In this document: positions 8,866 through 21,173 of the stretch, piece by piece
Position numbering within the stretch: the first letter of the stretch is position 1
How the letters are laid out: the number at the start of each line of letters is the position of its first letter
From: Mycoplasmopsis citelli
GTDB taxonomy: Bacteria; Bacillota_I; Bacilli_A; Mycoplasmatales; Metamycoplasmataceae
Length of the DNA stretch: 64,000 nt
Direction of reading: 5' to 3'
Assembly (NCBI RefSeq): GCF_900660645.1
Contig: NZ_LR215036.1
Coordinates: 1,054,001-1,118,000 of the forward strand
The notes under the pieces: generated by a model
Told to the model about the DNA's origin: nothing
Seen by the model: the letters and a program-made list of their open reading frames with translations, nothing else
Databases searched by the model: none
Translations under genes and position numbers: made by a program

Positions 8866-11567
8866 TTAAATTAAAAACTCTCTTTTAAAAACACGTAAAT
8901 TTAGTACTTTAACAATTTCGCTATAGGCAATTAGTCCAAACCCAAAGAAAATTGGAATAATTCAAAAGGCACTGGATTTATTATAAATGCTAATTGGTAC
9001 GTTTTTAAACACTTCAGAAAAGCCTGGAATATACGCTGAAGTAAGAACGCAAATAAGCGAAAAGCTACATGCAATATATACAAGATAAAATACTTTTGGA
9101 GAGCTTTGGAAAATGCTTTTTGAACTCATTAAGTTCATCGAATTTAATGAAGATCCAATCCCTAAGGACACAAAACAAGCAGTTGAAGTCACTTTAACAA
9201 ATTCTTCTCCAGTGACATTTAATCCTTGAGCTATCACTCCAACAATTAAGTATGCTAGTAGAGCAAAAAATGATAACACTGCTGAATGAATTAGCAACTT
9301 TTTCCCCATTCCTGAGGCAAAAACACTATCTTGTTTATTAATTGGCTTTTCTTTCATTACATCAATTCCGCTTGGAGTCATTCCTAGGGCAATAGCTGGT
9401 AGTCCGTGAGTGAGTAAATTTACTCAAAGAAGCTGTGAAGCTGAAAGAACGACAAATTCTGCATTTCCAATGCTTTTTTGGAAAATAAATCTAAATAAGA
9501 AAAGACCAATAAGCATAATAATAATTTCAGTAACTGAGGAAATTAGTAAATTCAAAATAACGGTTTTGACTTTTTTATAAGTTTCTCGACCTGATTTAAC
9601 TGCATTAACAATGGTATTAAAATTATCATCAGTTAAAATAATATCTGCTGCTTGTTTGGAAACTTCAGTTCCAGTAATTCCCATAGCACAACCTACTTCA
9701 GCAGCTTTTAGTGCTGGGGCATCATTAACTCCATCTCCAGTCATAGCAACAACTTTATCATGATGTTGTCAAGCTTTGACAATGCGGAGTTTATCAAGAG
9801 GATTTACCCGTGCATAAACCGAAATTAAATGGACATTATTTCGTAATTCTTCATCGCTCATTAAGCGAGTTCTTCTCCTTTAAGAGCTTTATCACCTTCT
9901 TTGTAAATGTTTAATTCTTTAGCAATAGCTACAGCTGTTGTTAAGTGATCTCCAGTAATCATAATGGTTTTAATTCCAGCTTCTTGAGCTTGTTTAATGC
10001 TTGCTTTAACACTTTCTCGCGGCGGATCAACTAGTGCAATCAAACCTAAAAATGTGAGATTTTCTTCATCATCATGTGAAATGCTTTCTTGATTTTCATT
10101 AATACTTTTATACGCAACTGCAATCACACGATATGCTTGCTTGGATCATTGTTCGTTTAAAATTTTGGCTTGTTCAGGAGTATTATGACATTTATTAAAA
10201 ATAACATCTGGAGCTCCTTTAGTAATTAAGGATTTTCCGTTTTTTCCCTGAATTAGTACTGACATGGTTTTTCGATTGCTATCAAAAGGAAGTGAATCAA
10301 GTTTTGGAAATTTTTCAAAAACACTATTAGCACTAACATGAAAATCCAGTCCATAGCGTAAAATTGCAATTTCGGTGGGATCTCCTGCTTCAGAAAATTG
10401 CCCATTTTTTTCTAAATGTACTTGTGCATCACAACAAGCAATTAACGAATGAAGTGCTTTAGAATTTTCTGGATCGCTATTTGGAAATTCATAATCTCAA
10501 AATTGAACTACTTTCATTTTATTTTCAGTTAGTGTTCCGGTTTTATCTGAACAAATAACTTGAGTTGAACCAAGCGATTCAATTGAAGGGAGCGACTTAA
10601 TAATTGCTCGCTGCTTGGTCATATTAGCAACACCAATTGCTAGTAATACAGTTGTAAAGGTAATTAATCCTTCAGGAATAGCTGCCACTGCAAGGGAAAT
10701 TCCAATTACTAGTGAATCTGAATAAGTAGCAACATTGTTTCATCCACCAAAAAATCCATTTAATAAAATTTGAATTAATGTAGTAGCTAAAAATAACACT
10801 ACTCCTGAAATTCCGAAAATCTTACTGAGTTTATTTAGTTTAATTTGTAGCGGAGATAGGGCAAGTTCTTGATCATTAATTAACTTATTAATTTTTCCAA
10901 GTTCGGTTTTATTTCCGGTATGCTCAATTAACACAATTGCTCTTCCGTTAGTTACATATGTCCCTGAAAAAACGGCATTTAGTTGGTCTCCTAAAGGTTT
11001 ATTTTTTAAATTATCCGCAAGAACCATTTTTGCTACCGGAAGCGATTCTCCTGTTAAAGCTGATTCAACAACATTTAAATTGTATGCTTCAATTAACCTT
11101 CCATCAGCAGGAACATAATCTCCAGCTTCTAAGACTACTAAATCACCTGGAACTATTTCGCTAGCAAGTAGCACACTCATTTTTCCGTTTCGTATGACTT
11201 TAGCATTAAGTTGATTATTTTTTTCTAAGGTTTTAACAGCTTGGTCGCTTTTATATTCTTGATAAGTCCCTAGCATGCTGTTTAAAATTACTACTATTAA
11301 AATAATAACTGGTTCAATATAACCGATAATAATTTCACTTCCATGCCTAGAACCACTTGCATGCTCATAAATAGCTACCGCAAATGATATTGTGGCAGCA
11401 ATTAAAAGTAAAATAATCATAAAATCTTTAAATTGGGCTAAAAAAGAATTAATGAAATTAAATTTCTTATGATGTTTAATTTCATTTAAACCAAATTTGC
11501 TTCTTTGGGATAAAACTTGTTGATTAGTTAAACCATTTTTTAAATCCACTTTAACTTGAAGATCCAT
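8866..11567 (-). pseudogene. Calcium-type cation P-type ATPase, interrupted by a one-base frameshift
   Basis: Joined across one missing base this would be about 900 residues, the normal length for a PMCA/SERCA-like P2 ATPase that exports cations, probably Ca2+, across the membrane. In order: N-terminal cation-ATPase domain, TGES (actuator), PEGL in M4, DKTGTLT (phosphorylated Asp), MITGDHLTTAVAIAKE, then [18 protein letters not shown] and the C-terminal membrane helices. The first frame (9861-11567, 568 residues) ends at TAA right after KALKGEELA. The continuation LMSDEELRNNVHLISVYARV lies in another frame, so one T appears lost near 9861. The first product would lack the GDGVND hinge and the last helices and should be inactive. 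AAAAGGAG precedes the start. Confidence 0.9.
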
Positions 11568-11597
11568 TTTTCTCCTTTTATTTTTTTAGTATTTTTA

Positions 11598-11783
11598 TTA
11601 TATCAAATCGCTTTTTTGTTGTGTTAAAGAGATTGTTTTTTTAAACTTAGAATTTGTTGGAATATCTTTATTGATTTGTGGATGAGTTCCACTTCTGATT
11701 TGCTTAATTTTAAAATTAATGACCATTAGTTCGGCTAAAGAAGAACTTTTGAATATAAAAAAATAAACAAAATACCAAATAAA
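11598..11783 (-). pseudogene. Unrecognised gene fragment between the methyltransferase and the ATPase
   Basis: An open stretch of about 61 codons without a proper start ends MVINFKIKQIRSGTHPQINK and about 25 further residues to a TAA stop. A 42-residue version could begin at the internal ATG (11724-11726), but no ribosome-binding site precedes it. The composition looks protein-like rather than random AT-rich DNA. It follows the DNA methyltransferase on the same strand, where a cognate restriction gene would be expected, so it may be a leftover C terminus. That is inference; I cannot assign it to a family. The -10 box of the ATPase gene overlaps its stop. Confidence 0.35.
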
Positions 11784-11857
11784 TTAGATTTTCCTTACCT
11801 AACTTATGGGGGGTATTTTTTAATGTTTAAATTGTTGCTATGATTTTTACATTTTCA

Positions 11858-12814
11858 TTATGCTTTTATATTTTTAATCATCTCTTTTGCAATCGATTCA
11901 ATAACATTTACTGTCATTGCATTGCCTGCTTGAGATAATACCTTGTTATCTTTTAATTTGTATTTTTTAACTTTTTTAGCAATTTGCTTGGGAAAACCTT
12001 GCAACAAAAGAGATTCATAACCGTTAACTTTGATTAACTTTTTATTTTTAACATAAAGCAGACCATGTCTACCATTTCTTAGTGTAGGAAATACTTTTTT
12101 ATAAACTCTTAAATCTGATTGTCTCCAGTCAACTACATAATTTTCTCAATTTAAGATTTCTTGAGCGTTAAATTTATCTTTGTTATACTTATTAGAAAGA
12201 TATTTTTGAAAGGTATTATTTTCAATATTCAACTCAGAATTATTATGCTTATCTAAAAAATAGTCAAAATTTTTGCTTATGATTTTTTTATTAGGAAATT
12301 CAAATTTTCCATTATCATGTTCTTTCTTAAAACCAACAATGTAAATTCTTTCTCTCATTTGTGGAACCCCAAAATTAAGACTGTTTAAAACTTTTCAATA
12401 AACATTGAAACCAATACTTTCAAGATTTTTTTGGATAGTTTGGAGTGTCTGTCCTTTATCGTGATTTTGTAACCCTTTAACATTTTCCAAAATGAAATAT
12501 TTGATATTTTTTTGTTTAAGTATTTCTATAAGTGAATAAATTATTAATCCTCTTTTATCATTAAAACCAGCTCTTTTTCCGACAATTGAAAAACTTTGAC
12601 ACGGAAATCCAGCAATCATAAAATCAAAATCTGGAAGTTCACTAATTTTTAATTTAGTTACATCTCCGTAATTTCTAGTGTCATTAAAGAAAAGATTATA
12701 AGTATTAGCATTTATTTTGTCTATTTCAGAATGTCCAACACATGACATTCCGATATTTTCTAATCCAATTCTTCCGCCACCAATACCTGAGCAAAAATCA
12801 AAAAATTTTAACAT
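11858..12814 (-). CDS. DNA (cytosine-5) methyltransferase
   Basis: A 318-residue C5-cytosine methyltransferase that transfers a methyl group from S-adenosylmethionine to a DNA cytosine. Motif I is FFDFCSGIGGGRIGLE (residues 4-19), motif IV GFPCQSFS with catalytic Cys72, motif VI ENVKG (110-114), motif VIII QMRERIYIVG (from 152), then LLLQGFP and the motif X-like GNAMTVNVIESIAKEM at the end. All core motifs look intact, with a short target-recognition region, so it is probably active; target sequence is not predictable. AAGGAAGGA precedes the ATG. No intact restriction endonuclease is adjacent, only a short fragment downstream, so it is an orphan or the remnant of a restriction-modification pair. 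Confidence 0.93.
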
Positions 12815-12912
12815 ATTAATCCTTCCTTTTGTACGTAAAAAAAGTAATATAAGAGCTCCTAATTTTGTTATATGTGTTTATTTAAAAATGAATTTTTCTT
12901 ATAAAGGAGATT

Positions 12913-12933
12913 AAAAAACCCCAAATTTTGGGG
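12913..12933 (-). terminator. Intrinsic terminator after enolase
   Basis: Minus-strand CCCC-AAAATTT-GGGG hairpin followed by six T, about 20 bases beyond the eno stop. Confidence 0.85.
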
Positions 12934-12951
12934 TAAAATGATATTTTCAAA

Positions 12952-14313
<1,362 letters not shown>

Positions 14314-14354
14314 ATTTTCTCCTTATATTTTGTGTTTGATAAAATGTTATTTAA

Positions 14355-14383
14355 ATTATAATATTTTTTAAAAACTTAAGCAA
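14355..14383 (-). promoter_or_regulatory. Promoter of eno
   Basis: Minus-strand TTGCTT (-35) and TATAAT (-10) separated by 17 bases, the best-formed promoter in the window. The ATG lies about 40 bases downstream. Confidence 0.75.
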
Positions 14384-14403
14384 TACATTTATCAATTCTT
14401 GGT

Positions 14404-14441
14404 AAAAAAAAAAAAAAAAAAAAATGAGCTAAGCTCATTTT
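14404..14441 (-). terminator. Terminator of the MIP-MIB-F1-like operon with an extra-long T tract
   Basis: A hairpin (ATGAGC-TTA-GCTCAT, extended by A/T pairs) lies 5 bases after the beta-like gene stop and is followed on the minus strand by 21 T. The T tract is far longer than termination needs and ends about 20 bases before the eno -35 box. Confidence 0.85.
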
Positions 14442-14445
14442 GAAA

Positions 14446-15810
14446 TTATTTTAATTTATCTAAATGTTCAGTTGAACCAATGTATGAGAATTTTTCTGGA
14501 GATAAATGTAAATAATCTCCACGAAGAATTTTAATCACTGATTGAACGGTTTTTTTAAGCGGAACAAATACTCCAGGGGTATTTCTAAAGTGTTCAGTCA
14601 TAAAGAATGACTGTGAGAAGAAGTTTTGGAGTTGAAGGGCTTTTTTAACAATAGTTTGTGATTCTTCATCAAGTTCATCAAATCCTAAAATAATCATAAC
14701 ATCTTCAAGTTCTTTGTATTTTTGAAGCACAAATTTAGCTTCTAAAATGGCATTATAATGTTCAAGTCCAATCACATCAGGGTTTACGTTTGTTGAAGAA
14801 GAAGCAAGTGGATCAAAAGCAGGGAAAATGTTTTTAGCGGTAATTTCACGTGATAAAAACATCGAAGCATTAAGGTGATTAAACACTGCTACAGCTGAAG
14901 GATCATAAAGGTCATCCATTGGTAAAAAGACAGTTTGAAATGAAGTAATTGATCCATTTTCGTTGCTGTAAATTCTTTGCTCTACTTGCGAAATTTCAGT
15001 ATTTAAAGTTGATTGATATCCTCCAACTGAAAGTTTTTTATCAAGTGAAGAAGAAGTTTCATTTCCAGCTTGAATAAAACGGAAAATATTATCAATAAAT
15101 AATAAAACATTTTCTTTTTCTACATCACGAAGGTATTCTGCGGCAGTAATTCCTACTGGAACAATACTCATCCGGGCTCCGGGGTTTTCGTTCATTTTAG
15201 AAATATACATAATTGAAGAATCCATTAAATTTGAATCTCTTAAATCATCATAAAGTTCAATTGCTTCACGAGAACGCTCTCCTGAACCAACAAAAATTGC
15301 AGAAGTGTTATTTTGTTGTTTTGAAAGGTTGAAAATAATCTCTTTCATTAACACAGTTTTTCCAACCCCTGCTCCTCCAAAAATTCCAATTTTTGAACCA
15401 TCTAAAATTGGAATAAAGAAATCAATGGCTTTAATTCCAGTTTCTAAAATTTTGTATTTATTTTCATAACTAGGGTTTGGTTTGTTAGTTGAATTAATTT
15501 CAACATATTGGAGTTTTTTAGTTGGTTTACTATTTAATGGTTCTCCTAAAATATCAAAAATTAATCCCTTTGAAGATTGACCAACTGGAACCATAAATCC
15601 GTGGTTTAAAGCTTTGATTTTTCCATTAATTGAAAAATCAGCTCTTTGCTTAACAATTACAGCTAAAATAGCTTCTTGAGAAACAATTTTTTTAACTAGT
15701 AAAACTGAATTGTGTTCATCAACTAATAAAGTTTCAAGTAAAGGTAAATTGTTTTTTTCAAAAGTAACTTCAATTACGTCACTTCAGACTTTGGTGATTT
15801 TTCCTTGCAT
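14446..15810 (-). CDS. F1-like ATPase beta-type catalytic subunit (MSC_0618 family)
   Basis: A 454-residue protein clearly related to F1-ATPase beta. It has the P-loop GGAGVGKT (residues 145-152), the catalytic GERSRE (Glu178), the Walker B-like VLLFIDNIFRFIQAGNE (about 235-250), and DELDEES (378-384), the counterpart of the beta DELSEED lever that pushes gamma in rotary ATPases. These imply real ATP hydrolysis with rotary coupling. It lies last in an operon with no recognisable F0 a, b or c subunit, the layout of the type-2 F1-like ATPases of mycoplasmas (MSC_0618 to MSC_0624 in M. mycoides). The start is the [12 protein letters not shown], which overlaps the alpha stop (TAATG). Confidence 0.93.
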
Positions 15811-17342
15811 TATTTTGCTCCTTTAAATGATGAATGAATTTTACTAATTAAGGCTGAATTTAAGTTTAAATACTCTTTATGAGCAGTAATTTTTCAGTTT
15901 AAATTGTATGTGTCTGAATAAGTTTTAAGCAAGAAACTAAAGTAATCTTTAGGTGCGTTAACATCAGTGAGTTTATTTAAAATGATATTGTTCATTAATT
16001 CAGTTGATACTTTGTCTTCTTTAACATATTTAATGATAAATTCAATTGCTCGTTGAATTTGATCTTCTTTTAGATTATTTAAAATGTTAAATTGAATAAT
16101 TTGAGATGTAAGGAATAAATCGTATTCATCATATGAAGTAATTCCTTTTTGGTTAAATAATTTTTCAATTTGAATTCCTGAAAGAATTAAATTATTAACT
16201 TCTTCATTTAAATCGTATTTTAAAGCAGCTAACTTAGTTTGACGTTTAAATGCACGGTAAATAGTGTTAATTGTTTTAGTTGTTTGGGAAACAATTGGTT
16301 TTTGTAATCTAGTTCCAATCCGAGATACTGATAAGTCAATATTAATAGCTGGATATTTATTAAGAGCAAATAATTCACTGCTAGTTACAATTTGGCCATC
16401 AGTAATTGAAATAACATTTGAAGCTATAAGTGAGGTAATATCATTGTCAATGGTTTGTAAAATTGGCAATGCACTAATGGTTTTACGTCCAACAAATTTT
16501 CCACTCCGTTCTAGTAAACGGGCATGAGCGTAAAACATATCTCCTGGATAAGCTTCTTTACCAATTGGTTTTTTAATTAATAAAGCAATTTCCCGATATA
16601 CGTTGGCATGCTTGGTTAAATCATCAAAAACAATTAAAACATCATCAAAGTGTGAAAGATTTTCAGCATGAGCCATTCCAATGTATGGTGCTAAGTATTG
16701 CTCAAAAGGATTTTCAGCTGAAGCATTAACAATAAAAGTGTAATCTAAAGCTCCATGTTCTTTTAAGGTTTGATAAATTCAAGATACTTGATTTTGGGTT
16801 TGACCTATTGCTACATAAACACATTTAACATTTTTATTTTTTTGATTAATAATAGTATTAAGGGCAATGAAACTTTTTCCAGTTTGACGATCTCCAATAA
16901 TAAGCTCTCTTTGTCCTTTTCCAAGCGGAATAAGCAAATCAACAATGGCATATCCAGTATTAAGTTGCTCTTCTAAAGTTTGATAAACCATTAAATCATT
17001 TTCAGCTTGGACACTTTTTGATTGCACATCTAAAAAATGAGTTGGTTTAGTTGAAATTGGAAAGACAATATTTCCATGAATATCAATAATTTTTCCAAAA
17101 TATTCTGGAGAAGTTTTAATCAGCTTATTTTCTGCAACGGGAAGCACTTCTGAACCAACTGAAAATTTTTCTTTAGTAGTGGTACATAAAGCAAAAGCAG
17201 TAGTTTGATTTGCGCTAATAATCATAAATTTTACTTCTGGTTTATTTTTTAAAACTAAAAACTCCCCTTGAGTAAAATTATGTGTCCCTGAAATTTGGAC
17301 AATATATTCATTAACTGAAGTTATTATTAATTTATTTGTCAT
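15810..17342 (-). CDS. F1-like ATPase alpha-type subunit (MSC_0619 family)
   Basis: A 510-residue protein related to F1-ATPase alpha. It has the P-loop GDRQTGKS (150-157), the conserved [18 protein letters not shown] (about 263-280), and SVSRIG with the arginine-finger residue Arg341 that completes the neighbouring catalytic site. The N-terminal beta-barrel region (about 1-75) is divergent. Together with the beta-type gene it would form the hexameric head. It overlaps the upstream surface-subunit gene by 11 bases and the beta gene by one base. It is not the housekeeping atpA, which would be expected in an atpBEFHAGDC cluster. Confidence 0.92.
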
Positions 17343-19347
17343 TTTGTTCCTTACTTAGTTTGCGTTTTGCAAAGATTTTTTTAAAAATTCACATGAAGAA
17401 CATTATTAATCCACCAAAAATCGAAAGACCAGCAAAGCTTCACAATAAAATATTGCTTAAGGAATGATCTTCGGTGTAATTTAAGTTTAAACTATCATAA
17501 GCGGTTTTAAAAAGCTTTGCTTTGGGATCTTCTTTATCTGAAATGGCTTCATTTTTAGTTAAAAGCGATACATCGGTAATTTGTTTATGTACGTCTTTGA
17601 GTGCTTTATTATATGAATTAAAATCACTTAGTGAAAAATTATTTTTAATTGCTTGAATTTTAAAGTTTTTCAACATTGAATTTAGTGATCTAAATCCTGA
17701 ACTTAAATCTTTAACTTGTAAATCTAATTTTTGAAAATTAGTTTCAATGGTCTTAATGTTTCTTTGGCCTTGAGCAAGAACATTTGAATAAAGCGATTCA
17801 TAAGCATTTGCTAAATAATTAAAAAATTTATATTGATTAATTTCTTGAGCTGAAAGAGCATTAATTAAAAATTCTTGAGCTTTTTGAGCTAATTGATCAT
17901 TTTGAATTTCAACTTTTCCGTCATTTTTAACAATATTGGTATTAAGTTGATATTTTTGGACCAGATTGTCTAATTTAGTTTTAAATTGATCTTCATTAAT
18001 TAATTTAACACCTAAAAAAACTTGATTAAATAGCGCTTCAGCTAATGAACTATTGGCTAATTTTTCATAATCAAGTTTTTCATCTAGTCCTAGTGATTTT
18101 AAAAATTCAATAAATACTTTCGAAAATTCTTGATAAACTTTTTGATAACTAGCACTTTCTTGAGCAGTTCGATATCTTTTAACTGGTGCTTTATATGTTC
18201 TTTTATTTGCTGGATTGCTTTTTTGAATAATTAAAACTTCAGCTTCTAAATTGTTATTAGTATTTTCAAGTTTAGTCACTGTATAATCAAATGATTCTAA
18301 AAATGTGTTTTTTCATCAAATATATTCTTTATTAAAAACTTCCTCATTAGCTTGAAAAAGACCAACTAATTCATTATTTGTAGAAGCTATTTTCTCAAAT
18401 CCTAAAACAGGCTCAAGGGGTGGCACATTTTCAATAGTTGGTTCTAAAACCGGAGGACGTCCTGAATCTCCATCAATTAATGGAACAATTGGTGGTTTGA
18501 CCGATTGAGGTTTTTTATCATCTTGCTGATTGAATAAAACATTTTGCTCAATATCATAAGCAGTAAATTCTTTAGTGATTTTATCTTTGATATAGTCATC
18601 TCAACTATTAAATCCTTCAGGAAGTTTTAAATCATATTGAGAATTTTCTTGAAGAATGAAATCTGTTTGTTCAGGAAATTTAGGTAAATCTTTAGCATTA
18701 ATAAAGATTTTTTCAGTTGCAGTTCCTATTCCTGAAAAATATTGAGCAGTGGTACTTAAAACAGTTTTTTCATCAGTAGTATTAACTGTTGGTTTTTTAC
18801 CATCAGTTTTAATGGTACTTTTTGAATCGCTTTTCTTAAGTCCTTCATAATTATTTGGAGCTTTTGTTCCAATAATTACTGGAGAAAAATCTTTATCATT
18901 GTATTTAATTTCTCCAAAGTTATATTCTTTATCAACTAAAATATGGGGAAATATAACATCAAAACCATATTGTTGTGGATTTTCAATAATTTTTTTAGTG
19001 TTATTTTTAATGAAATTAGCAACTTTTTTATAATAAGCAACCTTAACCAATAAATCATTTGGAAGTGGTTTCTCGTTTAAATCTTCAATTTTTTTAATTG
19101 CAGCACTAATATTGCCTTCAACTCTATTTAAAGCTTTTTCAAATTCCTCTTTAATTAGTTTCTCTTGTTTTGGTTTAATTTCTGCATAATTTGGAGGTGT
19201 TTTTGGCTTTTCTTGTTCTTTATCTTTGTCTTTATTATCTGAATCTTTTTGAGTTTCTCCATCTTTTGGATCAGCAGAAACACTAAAAGCAATCGGAAAA
19301 ATAACCAATGGTGAGCTTAGCGAAAGTAAAAGATGTTTTAATTTCAT
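17332..19347 (-). CDS. F1-like ATPase-associated membrane-anchored subunit (MSC_0620 family)
   Basis: A 671-residue protein with a signal-like N terminus ([20 protein letters not shown]), a charged [10 protein letters not shown] linker, a long helical ectodomain, a proline-rich stretch near residues 290-320, and one C-terminal membrane helix (about 632-655, around [20 protein letters not shown]) with a basic cytoplasmic tail. That topology would place most of the protein outside the cell and tie it to the ATPase inside. Family assignment rests on operon position between the epsilon-like and alpha-like genes. It has ten- and eleven-base overlaps with its neighbours. It is a good candidate for passing motion to the exterior, but that is inference. 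Confidence 0.8.
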
Positions 19348-19796
19348 GGTAGCTCCTTTTTAATTAACGAATAGTAAATTTGTCTTTTTAAGTAAAATTC
19401 TTCTCGCTTAAGTAACTCGTACTTAGTTTCATCAATATTACTTCAGTTAAACATTTTTGCAATCTTATTTTGTGCTATTTGTTTTTTAATTTTTGAATGT
19501 TTCTCTTTGAGTTGTAACAAGTATTTTTTATCACTTTTTTGGACGAAACTATTAATGAAAACATCATAATAAATAGTTGCTTGTTCTTCATCACGTTTTA
19601 AGAATAAATTATCAATTAATAAATAATAATTTTGTTCATTTTCCAAAGTTAATTTCACTAAAATATTTTTAAAACTTACAATTGAATTTTGTTGGACTTT
19701 AATTCAATTATCATTTAAAGTTTGACTAACAAAAATGTCCTTAACTTTAATTGAGTTAACCACGTTTTTTGTGGAAATAAAATTTAATTTAACCAT
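19338..19796 (-). CDS. F1-like ATPase epsilon-type subunit (MSC_0621 family)
   Basis: A 152-residue protein starting MVKLNFISTKNVVNSIKVKD. The N-terminal half looks like the beta-sandwich of epsilon subunits, and the C-terminal half (LLQLKEKHSKIKKQIAQNK and after) is helical and charged, like the epsilon hairpin. Sequence identity to canonical epsilon is too weak to see by eye; the call rests on length, predicted architecture and its place after the gamma-like gene. The last codons read through a UGA-Trp inside the next gene's start, giving a 10-base overlap. Confidence 0.7.
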
Positions 19797-20679
19797 GAGA
19801 GACCTCATTTTGAGTATGAATTAAATCCTTATCAGGGCTTAAAATCGAGATTTCTTCAATTTCAAGATCCTTTTTAGTACGAAGATATAAAATTTTATGC
19901 TTACGAATTTTTTCTTCTAAATCATTTAAAGACTTATTTTGTGCAACAAGGTTATATTTTTCTTTTACAAGTGCTGATTCCATTAAAAGTGACATTGCCG
20001 AAAAAGTTAAATAATGCTCAAATAGTGATTCAACAAATAAATTTGGTTCAGGATGAATTTTGTATTTATCTAAATCAAATGTATTTAAAGGTCCATTTTG
20101 CGAATAATAAGTTAGCTCAAAATTATTTTTTTCTAGTGGAAATAAAGTGATATATTTTTGCTTGATTTTAGAAGAATTAATAACAAAATTCAGTTCTGAA
20201 ATTTTATATTGTTTAAAAATATTAATAATTAATTTCGGTAAAATTTCAATTAATTTTAAGACGATATTTTCATCACTTTTAAAAAGAATTTGCTGTTCAG
20301 TAGATACGGGTAACTCTTGGGATTTTTCTCCAATTAAAATAAACAAATCTTCGTTAAAATCAGCATTTTCAGTTAGTGTTTTGTAATGTTTTTGATATGA
20401 ATTGGTTCCGTATTTTTCTTCTTCGGTAATATAAACTCAAATCTTTTTTCCTTTAACTGTTTCAATTACTGGAGATTTACTTAAAAATGAATTATCAATT
20501 GAAAATTTTTCATTAAGTAATGTAATTAAATCTTTTGAAAAATTTGATCTTTGTAAATAAAACAAAATTTCTTTAGAGAGTTTTAAAATATTAACTAAGG
20601 TAATATTTTTTTTAGATTCAATAATTTTATAAATCTTATCTAAGTTAACTTTCTTTTCTTTAATTTTCTTCAAGTTCAT
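19789..20679 (-). CDS. F1-like ATPase gamma-type rotor subunit (MSC_0622 family)
   Basis: A 296-residue protein with helical N terminus (MNLKKIKEKKVNLDKIYKII) and helical C terminus (LTFSAMSLLMESALVKEKYN and beyond) flanking a central alpha/beta region with ELNFVINSSK. This is the layout of F1 gamma, whose two terminal helices form the coiled-coil shaft inside the alpha/beta hexamer. Its presence agrees with the DELDEES lever in the beta-type subunit. It starts at TAATG shared with the preceding gene and overlaps the epsilon-like gene by 8 bases. Direct sequence similarity to gamma is weak. Confidence 0.72.
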
Positions 20680-21170
20680 TAGCTTAACAACCCTTCACTA
20701 AATAAAATTTTGAAATTATTTGAAGCTTTATCTTTAAAAATCACAGTATCTTTAATAAGTTCAAGCTTATAACCTTTAGAAAGTAATTCTTCAAGATATA
20801 AGTTAAATTTTTCTAAAAGGTTATTTTCTTCTGCAATAGTAGAGTTTTTTAAGTTAATGTCTAATGCATTACTATCAGGAGTAGTGATACTTGGAACAAG
20901 TTTAGTAAAACTAAATTTCTCATTTCGATTTCAACGAACTGCAAAACTTCTGAGTAAAAGATTTTTTTGTGAATTTTTAAACTTTTTGAGTTTTTCTAAA
21001 ATCCTAAGTCAGTGAGGACTTTTGAGTCCTAAATTTTCTTGAATTTCAAAAGTATTAAGTAGTTTTTGTTGGTTAACAAAATCTTTCTGAGAAACGGTGT
21101 CATGAAAAACTTGATAAATTAAAGCTTGATACTCAATTTGTTGGGGGTTTTTTGATTTTTTCTTTAACAT
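20679..21170 (-). CDS. F1-like ATPase-associated small protein (MSC_0623 family)
   Basis: A 163-residue, mostly helical, Lys/Asn/Leu-rich protein beginning MLKKKSKNPQQIEYQALIYQ. It has no signal peptide or membrane segment, so it should be cytoplasmic. It lies between the membrane protein and gamma-like genes, matching the third-from-last position of the known mycoplasma cluster. A peripheral-stalk or delta-like role is conceivable but not shown by the sequence. The start lies 3 bases after the preceding stop. Confidence 0.68.
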
Positions 21171-21173
21171 GAT

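Noticed and set aside
9861..11567. P-type ATPase as two separate functional genes
   Set aside because: The split falls inside the conserved cytoplasmic domain between the KGEEL and TGDGVND motifs; neither half would be a complete enzyme and the second half has no ribosome-binding site.
12717..12914. Plus-strand 65-codon frame opposite the methyltransferase start
   Set aside because: It is antisense to motif I of the methyltransferase and lacks start signals.
14446..17342. The alpha/beta genes as the housekeeping F1F0 ATP synthase
   Set aside because: No atpB, atpE, atpF or atpH gene is adjacent, subunit order is gamma-epsilon-surface protein-alpha-beta rather than alpha-gamma-beta-epsilon, and the unit is fused to MIB-MIP.
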